From contig CALYLX010000126.1 in assembly GCA_944990035.1 (NCBI GenBank), positions 496,001-560,000 of the forward strand: DNA of 64,000 nucleotides. Reading direction: 5' to 3'. Within the stretch, counting starts at the first letter, position 1. Every line of letters begins with the position of its first letter. The notes below the pieces were generated by a model, which was given only the letters and a program-made list of their open reading frames with translations, did no database searches and was not told the origin of the DNA. Position numbers and translations under genes: made by a program. The stretch is from Clitopilus passeckerianus. Taxonomy: Eukaryota; Basidiomycota; Agaricomycetes; Agaricales; Entolomataceae. This document shows positions 21,657-34,637 of the stretch, piece by piece.

Positions 21657-23269
21657 ATGGTCTGTTTCGACACAATATTCCCGGCAGATACTGTGGAGTT
21701 CTGTCCTCACCCAAAGGCCACAGATCTTTTTATTTGTGGAACATACAGGCTGATTGAAGAATCGAAGCCCGAGCCAGCAGTTTCTTTACCATGGAACACA
21801 GACAACTCAGAGCTTGAGTATGAGCCTGAAAGTCCTCAACCTCCCAAGCCTCAGAAAAGGGTGGGCGAATGCCTGGTTCTCCAAATGGACTCCGATCGCT
21901 CTCAAGGTCTTACCTTGTGCGCCGCAACCTACTGAGGCAATACCTTAGCTAATTTCCTTTGTTCTTAGTAAAGTAAGGGAAAGGATCTTTCGGCCTGCTA
22001 TCACGGACGTCAAGTGGTCAGACTGGGATACGGCTTTTCTTTGGAGCATGGCTTGACTTTGACCTTGGTCTAGGTGCCATCGGACTGCTGACTCTAAACC
22101 GCTTCTGGCAATGGCACAGGTTGACGGTAAAGTAGTGTTAATGTCTTGGGAAAAGGCAGGCCCAGACTCTTGGGATGTTGGTCATCTTGTCTAATCCTGC
22201 TACTCTTTGGAGCCACTCACGTTTTAATAGAGAAGGACTCAAGACTCGATGGACATCTATCAGGAAATATCAATTGCCTCTAGCGATGTCCTTTGCCTGT
22301 CTCTGGATTGGTCTAATCGCCGTTCACCCACGGAGTAAGGACGCTTCAGTTTTCTCCGTTCAAAGTATGGTATCTTCATTCTTCACAGGACATTGGGAGA
22401 TCTTGTTGTCTCATTGAGCGATGGCAATCTCTGTCTCCTTCGCCCGACAGAAGACAAGATTTTAAAAGTTACAAATACATGGCATGCTCACGACTTTGAA
22501 CCTTGGGCAGTCGCATGGGACTACTGGAACACTAATATCATATATTCCGGTTAGTTGATCGAGTGTTAATTGGTGTTCTAAAGGTTAACCAGACTATTTA
22601 CAGGCGGTGACGACCTGAAACTGAAGGGGTGGGACACAAGAGCTGGTTTTGATCAGCCAACTTTCGTCAATAAACGGTCCCCTTCCTTATCCCTCTTTCC
22701 CCGTGTCGCCCTTGCTCAAACATGTGTTTCTAGCTTCGACGCCGGGGTTACCTCGATACAGAGTCATCCTTACATAGAAAACCTCATTGCGGTTGGGAGG
22801 TAATATAACCTTCGAGTTACGGATGCATTGCGATCTCAACAATCAAACTGTTTTAGCTACAATAACACCGTCCGGCTTTTCGACGTTCGTAATCCTTACA
22901 GGCCCATCACCGAAGCTGGTAAGTAGCCATTGAACGTTGCGTATCCCATACTCACATCAAGGATGTTTGGTAGATGTTGGTGGAGGAGCTTGGCGGGTCA
23001 AGTGGCATCCATCCCCTACTCGCTGCGACACCCTCCTAGTGGCGTGTATGCATTCAGGCGCCCGTGTGATCCGATTCGACGGCCTGAACATGGAAGAGGG
23101 TGCAGACAGCAGCGTCAACTTCTCCGGCACGTTAAAACATTTCGAGAAGCATGAATCTATGGCGTATGGAGCTGACTGGTCTTGGGAAGCCCAACCAGTA
23201 GAGTGGGCACCACGATTGATTGCAACATGCTCGTTTTACGACCACATACTCCATACATGGACTGGATAA
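21657..23269 (+). CDS. dph7: Diphthine methyltransferase DPH7/RRT2 (WD40 protein)
   Basis: A multi-exon WD40 gene. I chose the ATG at 21657 because it has good context (ggccATGg) and begins MVCFDTIFPADTVEFCPHP; an in-frame ATG at 21621 adds 12 residues. Recognisable stretches in order are ATDLFICGTYRL, QKRVGECLVLQM, LLAMAQVDGKVVLMSW, SDVLCLSLDWSN, VVSLSDGNLCLLRP, AWDYWNTNIIYSGGDD, GVTSIQSHPYIENLIAVGSY, GGGAWRVKWHPSP and the end ATCSFYDHILHTWTG. The GGGAWRVKWHP motif is typical of DPH7. The enzyme removes the methyl ester from diphthine methyl ester so that Dph6 can amidate eEF2. The start lies only about 95 bp from the tRNA gene. Confidence 0.92.
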
Positions 23270-23459
23270 AAAGGTTGGATGTTAATAGCAAGCGTAATCT
23301 AAAGTAATCCAATATATGTAACATTTGTCTGGTCAGGTATAAGAATCAAGGAGGTATACGGATAAGGATATTAAGGGCGAAGTTGTATCTACAATAACAA
23401 GCACCGATACTACAAAAGAACCGTCGGAAGAAAAATAAGAATACTGGTATCCGGAAATA

Positions 23460-25425
23460 TCACCTCATACGCTCATCCTCATACCCCCTCCCTTCCATCA
23501 ACATGCCAGGATTGACCTGCCTCTGATCCTCCGTAGCCTGCTCATTAAAGGCTGCCCAACTCATACCCCTGGGCCTACACAATATCCCAGCAATATTTCT
23601 CCATCTCCTTCCGTACGTGAACGGGTTTGCAGGCCTCACTACTTTCTCGCCTTCTAGTAAAGCCGACTTGACATAGGCCTGATTGCGGATTTGCTCGATG
23701 GTCGTGACGTTGAGGAAGAGTAAACGAATGTGGTAGCCGAGGAGAGCAGATACGGGCCATATGACGAGAACAGAGAGACAGAAGACGATGGCGGAGCCTA
23801 TGCCACGAGGGGTGGAGAGTGCTTGATGGAAGTTACGAGGTATTGACGAGGATGTTGTAAGGAGCCAGAGGTGAAGAGCGGAGGTTACGATAAGCAGTAC
23901 GAGGGTTAGATCCTGAGAGAGTAATTATGTGAGCGAATGAGAGCTCAAGGGCAAGCGGTGTATACGTACAGCGGCACAAAGAAGCGAGAAAAATGTGGTA
24001 TAATTTCTTCGGCCGATACAGTTATTGACCCATTGGCAATGGTGGTCACAACCATCCACGCAGTTGTCGCACTAACGTAAGAAGTAAGCAAACATCTGAC
24101 TGTAACCAAACGAAGACATACCATCTTGCAATGGCTTGCTCTTGGAGGCCTATACGTTCTGCAAGTTGGACAGTACTTGACCCTCACCCTGAAAGGAAGT
24201 TAACCGTGGTTGATTCAATAGCATTGGCGACCTACACTTCGTTTCGAACTCGAAGGTCTCTTGGCATAGGTGCACGAGGTGCGCCGTCACTGGGACTACT
24301 TGCAGGATATGGTGGATTAAGGTCCAAATCTCTTGGTAGAATTCCAGGATCAGTGAACGCCGTCGCAAACATGGAGGTGACGACTATTGCCGCCAGATAG
24401 GCTCCGACAACCACAATGGCCTGAGCGCCTCGACCATGCTGCCACCAGAAGACGGCGGTCGTTGATCCCCAGAGAGCCGAAAGTATTGTCACTATCGACA
24501 ACGAGAATATAAACGCATATGGGGAGTCGCCTCCTGTGAGTAGACGTCCACCAAGGAAGAAACGGTTTCGGGAAGGATGGAGCTGGTAGTTCCGGAGGGG
24601 TTTAGAATTGGGTTGAGCTTTGAAGAATGTAGGTTTCTCTGAGGGGGTAGTGGCTGGATGGGGAGGACCCGAGGGTTGCTGGAATCGAGGAACATGTGAT
24701 AGTGGGTATGGACTAGGTACAGGGGGTACGGGAATGAAGGATGGGGCAGGAGAAGGCGAACGAGAGGACTGCATAGATTGCGACAAACGATGCTGGTGAC
24801 CTTCTGAATGGGCGGTCAAATAATTGGGCTGCTTCGATATGGACATGGAATGGCCGTGACGGGTGCGTTGGTCGGTGCTGTCCACACTGAGGTTATTCCT
24901 GGTGTGAGATAATGACATTCGGTTAAACACTCTGTCAATGCTTGTCCGAACTCTGGCCATTGAGGAAGAAGACGGTAACGTCGACGGTATTGGACGAGAA
25001 GGTCCGTTGCTAGTCCCAGGGGATTTGCTGCTTCCACCTATAGGTAGCAGAGGTTCACGACTTTGCTTTGAGCGAGCAATACTGTGAAATTGGGTGTGCA
25101 TGCCGTCTTCTTCCTGACCATGGCTGTGATCTAAAGAGTGACGAAGATGAGAGAGCGGATAGGCATCGCCTTCAGGTATTGGGTGGTGTGGTTGAATGTC
25201 GGCGAGGTCAGACTCATTGTCGTCGTCGTCGTGTTTTACATTATTCTCATCATCTTCAGGAGCATTCCTAGAAGAGAGCGAGGCCGGAGGCGTGTACCGA
25301 GGTTGATCTGCAGGACGAGCAGGACGAAAGAACGAGGATGACGGCAAAATGCCACCGGCATGTGTTGGTGACTTGCTGAAAGCAAAACTTGTGGACGTGG
25401 GAGACGAAGGCATCCTCGAGGTCAT
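23460..25425 (-). CDS. Palmitoyltransferase, ERF2-like (DHHC)
   Basis: I place the start at the ATG at 25425 ([16 protein letters not shown]); a longer frame to 25638 would overlap the divergent CAB4 coding sequence. A long Ser/Pro-rich cytosolic N-terminus of about 250 residues comes first, then two membrane segments ([37 protein letters not shown]). After these come [16 protein letters not shown] and the cysteine-rich core [20 protein letters not shown], and then the catalytic [14 protein letters not shown]. Two further membrane segments ([36 protein letters not shown]) and a short tail follow. This is the layout of Erf2, which with Erf4 palmitoylates Ras at the ER. The N-terminal extension is longer than in yeast. 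Confidence 0.9.
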
Positions 25426-25566
25426 CTTCGGAAAGCTGATAGACTGCGCGGCGACGAGATCTTCCCAGTAGTCGCTGCCGACGTCGGCCAACGGGTCGCC
25501 TTCGCTGTGTGCTTGCTGCACTGAAAACGAAGGGCTTTGTTGCTGACTAATCAACGATCCCTCAAG

Positions 25567-26876
25567 ATGTCCCCCATCACAGACTCTGTCGACAATACTC
25601 TGCTGCTCGCTACCCTTCCCTCCCTGGATACTCCTCATTTTCTGGGGCCTATCATATCTGCAGCGGCCTCAGCTGCAAGGAAATCTCTGACAATTGTGCT
25701 GTTCTCGCGCCTTTTCAATCACCCAGAACCACCTTCTCAAAATGGCAGTTCATCTTCGCCTACTAGGGATGGAAGGAGCTCGTCGTCTTCACCTTCTCGG
25801 TCTGGCTTTACCCATCGTCCTAGAGGGGTGTCTCGAGTTCATAAATGGGATGATATTCTGAAATTGTTGACCTACGTCTATGTTCAAGCAACGAGCGTTG
25901 CACAAACACAGGATAAAGTCCTCATGAATGTCGACGTACTTCTCCAAGGGAATGACAGGGACCTCTGTGAATCAATTGCTCAGGATGTAGATATTGTCTA
26001 CCGTGTCTCAGGCGGTAAGGCCCTCTTCTCGGATCTTGAATGCAGCTCATATTCATTCAGATGCAATTGCCGTTCCACTGCCGATGTCAATTTCCTCGGT
26101 CAGGCAATGTTTTCTCGCCCCTTCAATAGAACAAGAACCTGAACCCGAGGCGAACCCATCATCACCCCTTTCACCTAAGTCGCCTATCGCCTCACTTTCT
26201 CCTAAGCTAGAAAGTCTACAACTCCCCGCGTCGCCTTTCCTACCGGTAATTGCACTCGGGGGAACTTTTGATCACCTGCATGCTGGGCACAAGATACTCC
26301 TCAGTATGGCGGCGTTCATCGCTAGCCGGAAACTCATAGTTGGCGTCACTGGTCAGTCCATGTTATGCAACTATTGCGTGCCAATTTGATCTTATCTCCA
26401 TCTTATCTAATCCCATGCAGACGATGCACTCCTGAAGAGGAAATCTCATCCAGAACTCGTGGAGGCCCTGCAAGTGCGGATGGACAGTGTTCGCAAGTTT
26501 TTGGAGCTGTTTAGGCCTGGAATTGAGTACTTCATTACCCCGATTGATGATGTCTATGGACCTACTGGATGGGACCCAGACGTGCAAGGCTTGGTCGTCA
26601 GCAAAGAGACCATTTCTGGTGCTGAAATGAGTGAGAACAGCCTTTGGTTCTCATGACGTTACTGACTAAATGTTATTCCTAGTTGCGAAGCATCGCGAGG
26701 AGAAATCTCTACCGCCTTTACAGACTTTTGTCATTGATCTCATCAGTAATTCAGGGGGTTGGATGGAAGATACGGAAGACATGGATCTGATGCGGAAAGC
26801 CAAGTTGAGCAGTACATTCATTCGGGAATGGATCTGGGAGAAACAGCAGAACGAGAAAGAAGGAATCTCACACTAG
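25567..26876 (+). CDS. cab4: Pantetheine-phosphate adenylyltransferase (CAB4 type)
   Basis: Four exons (25567-26014, 26061-26351, 26421-26630, 26683-26876) encode 380 residues. The C-terminal half is a class I nucleotidyltransferase: GGTFDHLHAGHK carries the HxGH motif that binds ATP, GVTDDALLKRK follows across an intron, and KLSSTFIREW is the ISSTxxR-like motif near the end. It catalyses dephospho-CoA formation from 4'-phosphopantetheine. The N-terminal 200 residues, with a Ser-rich insertion, match the poorly conserved N-terminal region of fungal Cab4. It is divergent from the ERF2-like gene with about 140 bp between starts. Confidence 0.92.
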
Positions 26877-27053
26877 GCATTGAAAAACGGAAATCACAGA
26901 ACAATAAGGACACCAATTTTCATCGACCAATTAGTATTATTGACACAAGCTATCTCTATTGTATATGTATGTAACCAGCTATGTAAACCTATGTTGTATC
27001 ACCACTTATCACAGATAAACTGAAAGTTCTCTACCTATCGTCATTCCGAAAGG

Positions 27054-27740
27054 GGCTCCTACGGTTGCCGAGCTGGGTCATGGTCTATTTTTGATTGCAT
27101 CATTGACGGACCTTACATTGCCCTGTGTGTGACAATCGCCTATAATATTCCTGTATTCCTGAGCGTATTTTCAAACTAGAGTATTTTGGACATCATAAAA
27201 GATCAATCGGAGTTTGAGGCAAGGTTGAGAGGTTGAGGGAATCCCCAATGGCAAGTGTAAGCAGGCTTTGTCAAGTTTTGTCGGAGGGGGCATCTGGACG
27301 ATAACAAGGTAGTTAGGTAGTTCTAGTGGGTAGAAATGGCATTGAGACGACGCTCAACGCTTTACCTGCTTGGCTCGGTCAACCCGATTTGGAAGTCCGG
27401 CTAAGCTCAGGCTGCCTCATGCCCGTCGAATTACAGCATAACTTACCATTGAGGTTGAAAATAGGCTTGCACATGTACCGGAAATGTTTGCTCCAAGTTC
27501 TACCTTCTGTGGGTGCAAGGGAGACGTGGAATTTTCCACACGTCTCGATCGGATGCCTTAGGCGCATGAATACGCCAACACCGTTAGCCTGGATTTCTTA
27601 CTCCGACAAATATATGTTGATATTCTACAAGCTCTATGAGAAATATCTAATGGTGTGACGGGAACCATCAAATCTTCCTCTCCCGCCAATCGTACCATCA
27701 CCAAAATAGACCATGGCCCAGCTCGGCAACCGTAGGCTCC
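27054..27740. mobile_element. MITE-like non-autonomous DNA transposon
   Basis: The element runs from 27060 to 27734 (675 bp). Its left end, TACGGTTGCCGAGCTGGG and beyond, is repeated in inverted orientation at the right end for about 31 bp with one T/C difference, then weaker similarity. It is flanked by GGCTCC at 27054-27059 and again at 27735-27740, a likely 6-bp target-site duplication. There is no open frame for a transposase, so it depends on an enzyme elsewhere. The superfamily cannot be assigned from these ends. The flanking intervals 26877-27053 and 27741-27934 hold only 3' flanks of CAB4 and the CreC gene. Confidence 0.75.
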
Positions 27741-27934
27741 AGAAAAAGAAAAAAGTGGGGGAAATTTCAATGTGTATTTGCAGGATGAAAATTATATTGT
27801 CCATAGGTTGAGAAAAAGTACAAGGGACCGAAGTACATATATGGGAATAAAGATAAGAGTGAAATCCAGATTCGCTGATGGAGTTGTCCAGATAGATAGT
27901 TTAAAATAATCTGTGTGATATCCATATGATAATA

Positions 27935-30195
27935 TCATGTCAAAGGGTCCACATCCCTAGCATTCTTTCTTGGCTTCAAGGCAAGAGGCCGGATCCATAG
28001 CTTTACATGGCCAGTTTTAGTCGCTGTCAGAAGCGAGCGTTGGAGGAAAGAGACGGTTGTCAGGATGTCTCCTTCCATGGACTTCACCTAAAAGCCAATT
28101 AGACCGAGTGCTCCCTGGAGGTCAAGACAGAGCAATTACCAGGACAGGTTGAACAACAGCAACCTCATTCCTCGGTGGTGCAGGGTGGAACCGAAGAGAC
28201 CTGCCATCCGGTCCACTGGCTAGATTGGCAGCTGGGAGGACGGAGGACGACCTGTCCCGCCGAAGCGCCAGAGATATCGTAGAGGACATCGAATTCCTAT
28301 GGTGTGCTTGATGCTTTGGGCGATGCAGCACCCCGCTCGAAAAATCCCACTAAACAATCCCAATCTCAATGAGTCAAAGGTAGGGTGATAGCCGGGGCGT
28401 AGAAAAGCGTACAAGAATCAGCTTGTTATCTTCGCCTACGCTGCCAAACCTATACGTACGTCCGTCACATCTGAGATCATCAAATGCTATAGATGAGACG
28501 AAGGATGAGTGTCCTTGACATCGTGCGACGACGCGTTGTTCCCATGGCGAGAAAATCGTTAGGAGGTCGTCTTGTCCGCCTGTCTGTGTACGGGAGTTGG
28601 GATCAGTGTGCGGTTCGAGTCGAGGTTGGGCCTAGAACAGAATGTGAATACGAGACTGACTAGGATGAAACGCCCGTCATGGGACCAGGCCACGCAGGTC
28701 AACGCTCCAAAATAGGATGAGTAGCAGTCGACCAGCCTTTCGTATGGCATGAGCAGCAGGTCGATGGATAGATGGAACGCCGAACTCACTGCTCTGCGAG
28801 AGCGTCCACCACCCGTAGACACCCATCTTCTGAGATTGCAGCAACGTATTTGACATCCGGGGAAAATACAAAATCTGGCCAACAGGTGCCCATGTTAGTT
28901 CATACCTGAAAGAGCTCAAGAAAGTCAACTTGCTCACCAACGATACTCTTCTTCGCCACCCTCCAATGGCTAACCGGATTCTTCGGCACCTTATCCTTCT
29001 CATTCTTGCCGTTGGCCTGGGCTGTGCCCACACTCATCGCAGGATGCCAAGGCGGCATTGAGACGAATATATTGTCTGTGGGATCCCAGTCTTTCCGGCT
29101 TCCTTCAGAAGAGGAAGAACCGTTATCTAGAGATCGCCCGACAGGATCCTGGGGCGTAAAGGCAGATCCGTCATCGCGAGCTTTGTCGTAGACGACTATC
29201 GAGCCATCCGCGTGCGAGACTAGGAAGAGGTTGGTGGAAGAAGGGACCCAGCGGACAGCAGTGCATGGAGAATTGATTATGCATCCCTGGGCGAGCGGTA
29301 ACTTCAGTATAGAGAACAGCATCAACTGCTGTGAATCGTACCTGTTTGTTGAGGCGCTCGTAGCGGGTGGTTATAAGGTCTGGGAGCGCGTTGGGTCAGA
29401 TAGGGGAGTTATGAAGGAAGATTAGGGCCCGTACCCATCCAAAATAGGTCTCCTGAACTGAAGCCAATTATGACTTCCAAGTGGTCAGGAGAGGCAGTTG
29501 TTAGATTGATATCATGGCAGGTAGGGTGCACAGAAAATGTTATTCTTGTTAGGGGATCCTGAGTTGAGAAGACTCTGTGAAACCGTTATACTAGCAGTGA
29601 CACGACATACCTTCGCCTTTGATCCAGCTTCAACCCATTGGCATGTTTTTGACACGTTGTAGAATATGAATGTGGTCTCCCCAACTTTCGATTGCAGAGT
29701 CCTGCTCAGACCTTCGGCGGTCTGGACGCGAGTAATGAACGTTGAGTTCGCTGTACGCATATTGCGCCTTGGATGCGCTTCATCCTTCTTTTTCTTCCCT
29801 CCTTGGATAGTAGGGCCATTTGAGAAAAGATTCCGCTGTTCCTGAGCAACGGAAGGGCTTGTGGGTGCATGCTCTCCAGTAGATGAAGGCTGATCGGTAG
29901 CGTCAGGCGTCTCGGTGCTGCTAGACACACTGACACCATCCTCAGGCTCTTTCGAGGCAGACTTTTCCTTCCTAGAATCCTTGCTGCCACCTCCTAGCAG
30001 TTGGGCTAAACCGGGTGCACCGCTCTGTTTCTGAGCAACGAAGCGCACGACAACGGTGGACGCTTTTGTGGGGTATATTGCTGGTCCACCCAGCACTGAG
30101 AGATTTGGAAAGGGCTTGTGCTCGTCCGTTACGGTGTACACGCCCTCTGGCGCGATAAAGGTGGACTCGTTCTCCATGATAGTCGCTGCAGCCAT
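27935..30195 (-). CDS. creC: WD40 protein of the CreC/WDR20 family
   Basis: Starts at the ATG at 30195 ([20 protein letters not shown]) and ends at 27935 with [20 protein letters not shown] Ser/Lys-rich N-terminal region of about 200 residues precedes WD40 repeats, with [72 protein letters not shown] and [12 protein letters not shown]. This order matches CreC of Aspergillus and animal WDR20, which stabilise and activate the deubiquitinase CreB/USP46 and act in carbon catabolite repression. The start is only 106 bp from the divergent BCKDH E1-beta gene. Confidence 0.9.
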
Positions 30196-30301
30196 GTTCC
30201 TGGGCAGTTGATCATTTATGTCGCCGTTGATGGCGGCTAACGCTCGACCTCAGGCTATAGTCCGCCTTGAACGTCATGTACCCCGGATCTTAGCCTCTTG
30301 A

Positions 30302-32062
30302 ATGAATACCACCATCTCCTCAACTCGCGCTGTAAAACGACTGCCCGGGCTCCTCGTAAGCTACACTTTCTTCTTACAATGGTATCAAGTCTAACGTTTC
30401 TCAGCGTCGTTGGAATTCGTCAGCGGCGGAGCCACCACCAGCTGGAGGTCATCTTCCTTCTATTGGGACTTCCCAAGTTCTTCGGACCACCCGGGAAGCT
30501 GCACTTCGTACTCCAGGAATAAGCTATGCAGACGAAGATGAGTCTGGCCCTTCCAGAACCATCGTTGGAGGACGAGAAACAAGGAAGATGAACACTTACC
30601 AAGCCGTCCGGGACGCGATGAGGTGAGTCCATGATCGACTGAGTTCACTTGGACCTTACTAATTCACTTTTATACCAACAGTATTGCACTCTCGAGGGAT
30701 GAAACTGCCGTTGTCTTTGGAGAGGACGTCGCCTTTGGGGGTGTCTTCAGATGCACGATGGTCAGTACTCGTTTCTCGGCCGGAACCTGGTACCCGCATC
30801 ACTTACCTCGCTAAATTCTTATCGCAGGGTCTTGCAGAAGAATTCGGTATGTGTGCGGACAGTATGGAACATTTTCCGGTTGAATTGACGCGTGAATACA
30901 GGTCGTGAACGCGTCTTCAATACCCCTCTGACCGAACAAGGCATTGCTGGCTTCGGAATCGGTATGGCTTTAATGGGCCATACTGCTATTGCGGAGATAC
31001 AGTTTGCAGATTACATTTACCCTGCATTCGACCAGGTGAGACGAGGTTTACTGCTTTGACCGGAAAAAACCTAATCCTTTACCCTCAGCTCGTCAATGAA
31101 GCTGCCAAGATTAGGTACCGTTCTGGCGGTCAATACAACGTCGGTGGTCTTACGATCCGTACACCAACCATGTCTGTCGTACGTGCATTATTTCGCCTGT
31201 TCCGTGTGTGGCATTTTGTGAACCGTCATTCTAGGGTCACGGAGGGCTTTACCACTCTCAGTCACCAGAGGGCTTCTTCATGGGTGCCACTGGACTAAAG
31301 GTAGGGACACCTGCGCTTGCATTATCCCGAACCATCTCAAGTTCAATCCCTACTTCTGCAGGTCGTTATACCTCGTTCGCCAATCCAGGCCAAGGGTCTT
31401 CTCCTAAGCTCCATCCGAGACCCTAACCCAGTCATCTTCATGGAGCCCAAAATTCTCTACCGCTCTGCGAGTAAGTATCCCTCCGCCTTACGTCCAATCA
31501 CCCTACTGACATGTATGCACCTTTCTACAGTCGAGCAAGTCCCAATAGACGACTTCACCCTCCCTCTGGGCAAAGCCGAGACCCTCGTCCCCGGATCCGA
31601 CCTGACCCTCCTCACCTGGGGCACACCAGTCTACCACTGCGAAACAGCCTTACATATGCTTACCAACCCTCCCAATCCCGAGATGGCCAAGCACATCCCC
31701 GAATCCGTCCGCGGTGCAAAGGTCGAGCTTATCGACTTGAGGTCGATATTACCTTGGGATGTCGAGACTGTTGTTGAGAGCGTTAAGAGGACTGGGAGGC
31801 TGGTCATTGTGCATGAGGCAGGTATGACCGCAGGGGCTGGCGCTGAGATCGCTGCAGAGGTACAGAAGCGGTGTTTCTTGAAGTTGGACGCGCCGGTTAA
31901 GAGGGTTACTGGTTGGGAGTAAGTGTTTTTAGGTTTCTTCGGTGAATGTTTTCATACTGATTGCTCCCTTTTAGTGTTCCCGCTGCACTCCAATATGAGA
32001 AGTTCCATATACCAGATGCTATCCGCGTTCTTGATGCTGTCGTAGAGACATTGACCTATTAA
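30302..32062 (+). CDS. Branched-chain 2-oxoacid dehydrogenase E1 beta subunit, mitochondrial
   Basis: A multi-exon gene starting [16 protein letters not shown], an Arg/Ser-rich presequence without acidic residues that suits mitochondrial import. The catalytic domain includes [77 protein letters not shown] and [14 protein letters not shown]. The transketolase C-terminal domain contains [13 protein letters not shown] and [15 protein letters not shown], and the protein ends [27 protein letters not shown] and the overall order identify the BCKDH beta rather than the pyruvate dehydrogenase beta subunit. With E1 alpha it decarboxylates the keto acids of Leu, Ile and Val. Confidence 0.95.
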
Positions 32063-32288
32063 ACACAAGCATGTATCTATAGATTCCTGATGCAATTGCA
32101 ATATAATGGATACACAACCTGGAAACTTGTGGGAAACGATTGAATTATTTTAGGAGGCTTGACAACAACAATGTATAGATACTACTGGTAACATGTACGA
32201 AAGCATTGTCCAGAATGATATAAAGTCCATGTTCCAAGAAAATAATGTTAATGTAATGGATATCCAAAAACCACAAGATTGTTTGGTA

Positions 32289-34388
32289 TTATAGAAGAGT
32301 CCAGAATGCAGCACCAGCTAGCACACCAAGCCATATTGACACCTTCTCTACGTCTAACGGCAATGCGCCAGAATCATGCCCCGCATTTGTAATGGTGACG
32401 TTTTTCACTGGTGCAATGTATGGTATGTTCTCAAGGAATGTCGTTGGCTTGAAATCCTCCGTGTACACTGTCCCATCTCCCGCAACACCGAATATATCAA
32501 GATTCAACTGCAGTCCGTTGTCGATGACGGAGGCTGAGTAGAACGAATACCCCGACGTAGCGGGGATGCTCGAGTTCAGCTTGAAGTCCACAGTTTCGTT
32601 GAATGGCGCAGCAAAGGCCGGAATCGCGAAGTCGTAGGCGTGCATGTAGACTCGAGACGGGTTGACTCCATCCTTCACGGCGGCGACGAAGAAGTACTCC
32701 TTGACCAAGCCTTGCGTTCCGTTGCCGCCGCCTCGCTTCTCCAGATGCAAGTCAACGTTAGCAGCAGCAGAGGCGTTTTGTACCAATGTGCTCTTGCTAA
32801 GCGTTGGCACAAAGAGGAGCGAGTCTTGTTGTACCGGATACCCATCCCCACCGTTATCGTACGTCGTTGCACCCTTGCCGTCGTTCTCGTCCACTTTGAA
32901 CCAGAATTTGGAGATAGATGCAGCAGAGTCAATAGGGACAACGAAATTGTAGTTGACGAAGTAGTAGCCCATCTTCTTGGTGACTGGTGAGAGTTCGGGG
33001 GATTCTTGGAGGGGATTGGAGGCGGGCGTGGCGGTTCTGGCACCTCCGGCACAGTCTTTCTGGTCGCCGTATTTGTCGCACCATTGCATTTGGACGACGC
33101 GACCGCGGTTGAAGGTGCCGTTGTTGGATTGAAGAAGCTGTGAATACGGTCAAAATCAGAAGAGAAAATGCAAGATCAAATACGTACTCGGAAAGAAGCC
33201 TTGAACACGAGCTGGCCTTTCTCGAAAGTCAGCTGGACGTCGTGGACCTTTTGTTGCAAAAGTTGGATCTCGTCGGTCAGCTGGACATTTGAAGGGACGG
33301 TGTTAAGCATTCGGGACAATATGCTTGTGCAGGCGTTGGTGAAAGCATCTGCATCCGACATGCTGAAATGCTCATGAGTATTCGGAATAGCCCAAAGGAG
33401 CCAGAACTACACACCCTTTCATCGTGTTGTTCTGATCGGAGGAAAACACTCGCAAGTCAGACGTCAGCGTCGAGTTGGGGCCAACCACAAGAGGGTTGTG
33501 TGAGGTGCCATCAAGATACTCAGTAACACTAGAGAAAGGTGGTCGTTAAACCGATACTCCCTGGAGAAATCCTCGCCAACTTACACATGGTTGTTGAACT
33601 GCGTTCCATCGACAAAATTTCCGAAAACAGGTTGTGCAGCATTGGGGCCAGGAGGCACGAGTTGGGGGAAGTCCGTGCTCCTCACGCCGCCAAGAGTGTG
33701 TCCGCAGGCTACCATCTGGATCATCTCCTGCTGGTTGTAACCCGCGCGACTAAACATTGACAGATGTGTCTGAAGAGGCTCATCGGGTTGAGGTGTCCCT
33801 ACGATTCCAGCTTGCCAGACGTCTTGGCGTCCACCCTTGTATGGGATGATTGGTCCACCGCATGTCGATACCCCAAAGACGGCGCCGAGAGCGAAGATAT
33901 CCGCGCGGGCAACATATTTGTTGGGGTATGCTTCAAAGTCTGACAGGGAGGCTACGAATCCGTCGCCAAAGTTCTGTATGAAATATGTTTAGGTTTTGGA
34001 ATGGAGAAGCAGGTCGCGAATGGGCGTACCTCTGGGCGGTCAAGCTCATAGGTCAAGGAACCGTCCACGCCACCAGTTCCTGCGCCTGCATCGTGTGTTG
34101 CCATGTCATGGAAGGCCTGCGGGGTGGATGGTGAGATGCCCGAAGCCGAGGTAGATTCACAGAAAAACTCACAAAACGGAGCCATTCAGCAGCAATGGAG
34201 GCACCACTATCCTGTCTCGTCCTACACGGATGGACTATAGAAGCCAAACTAGATCCGTCGCTTCTCCTTCCTTCGTATAGTAGCTGCTCGAGAGCTTCGT
34301 ATCTTGGGTTAGGCCATTTGTAGTCGTCTGCTAAGCAGACAGTAGCCAAGCTGATTATAAGGGCGTTCCAAAAATGAAAGTGAGGCAT
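32289..34388 (-). CDS. Secreted haem peroxidase with probable GPI anchor
   Basis: Starts MPHFHFWNALIISLATVCLA, a signal peptide. The distal haem site is LRFAFHDMATHD (Arg, Phe and His in the expected spacing) and is followed by GGVDGSLTYELDRPE; the proximal His is in MVACGHTLGGV. The peroxidase domain ends near residue 330. About 300 residues of beta-rich secreted sequence with several N-glycosylation sequons follow (NGT, NVT, NNT, NSS). The protein finishes with a hydrophobic stretch, VSIWLGVLAGAAFWTLL, preceded by a small-residue/acidic segment, which is a GPI-anchor signal. It belongs to the plant-type peroxidase superfamily but lacks the compact architecture of lignin or manganese peroxidases. 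Its substrate is unknown. Confidence 0.85.
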
Positions 34389-34637
34389 GCGAGCGCAATT
34401 ATGGACGTCGCGAATGCGTTAAAAGAGCCCTTTGGAAGAAGGGAAAAAGAGAGAGAGGGATAAGGGTAAAGCGGTTGCGGTTAAGGATGAAGGGAAGGTA
34501 GGATTGAAGCATCTGGGCTTTGCATGCCGTCTTCGCAAATTCGACACAGCCTTCACGTGGAAATGGAATAACATTCATCAAGGGCGAACTAACGGGCTAG
34601 AATTACAAAATAGCTGGCATTCGAATGGTTAGGCTGT

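Noticed and set aside
25426..25638. Longer start of the ERF2-like gene at 25638
   Set aside because: It would overlap the coding start of the divergent CAB4 gene; the ATG at 25425 leaves a normal promoter gap.
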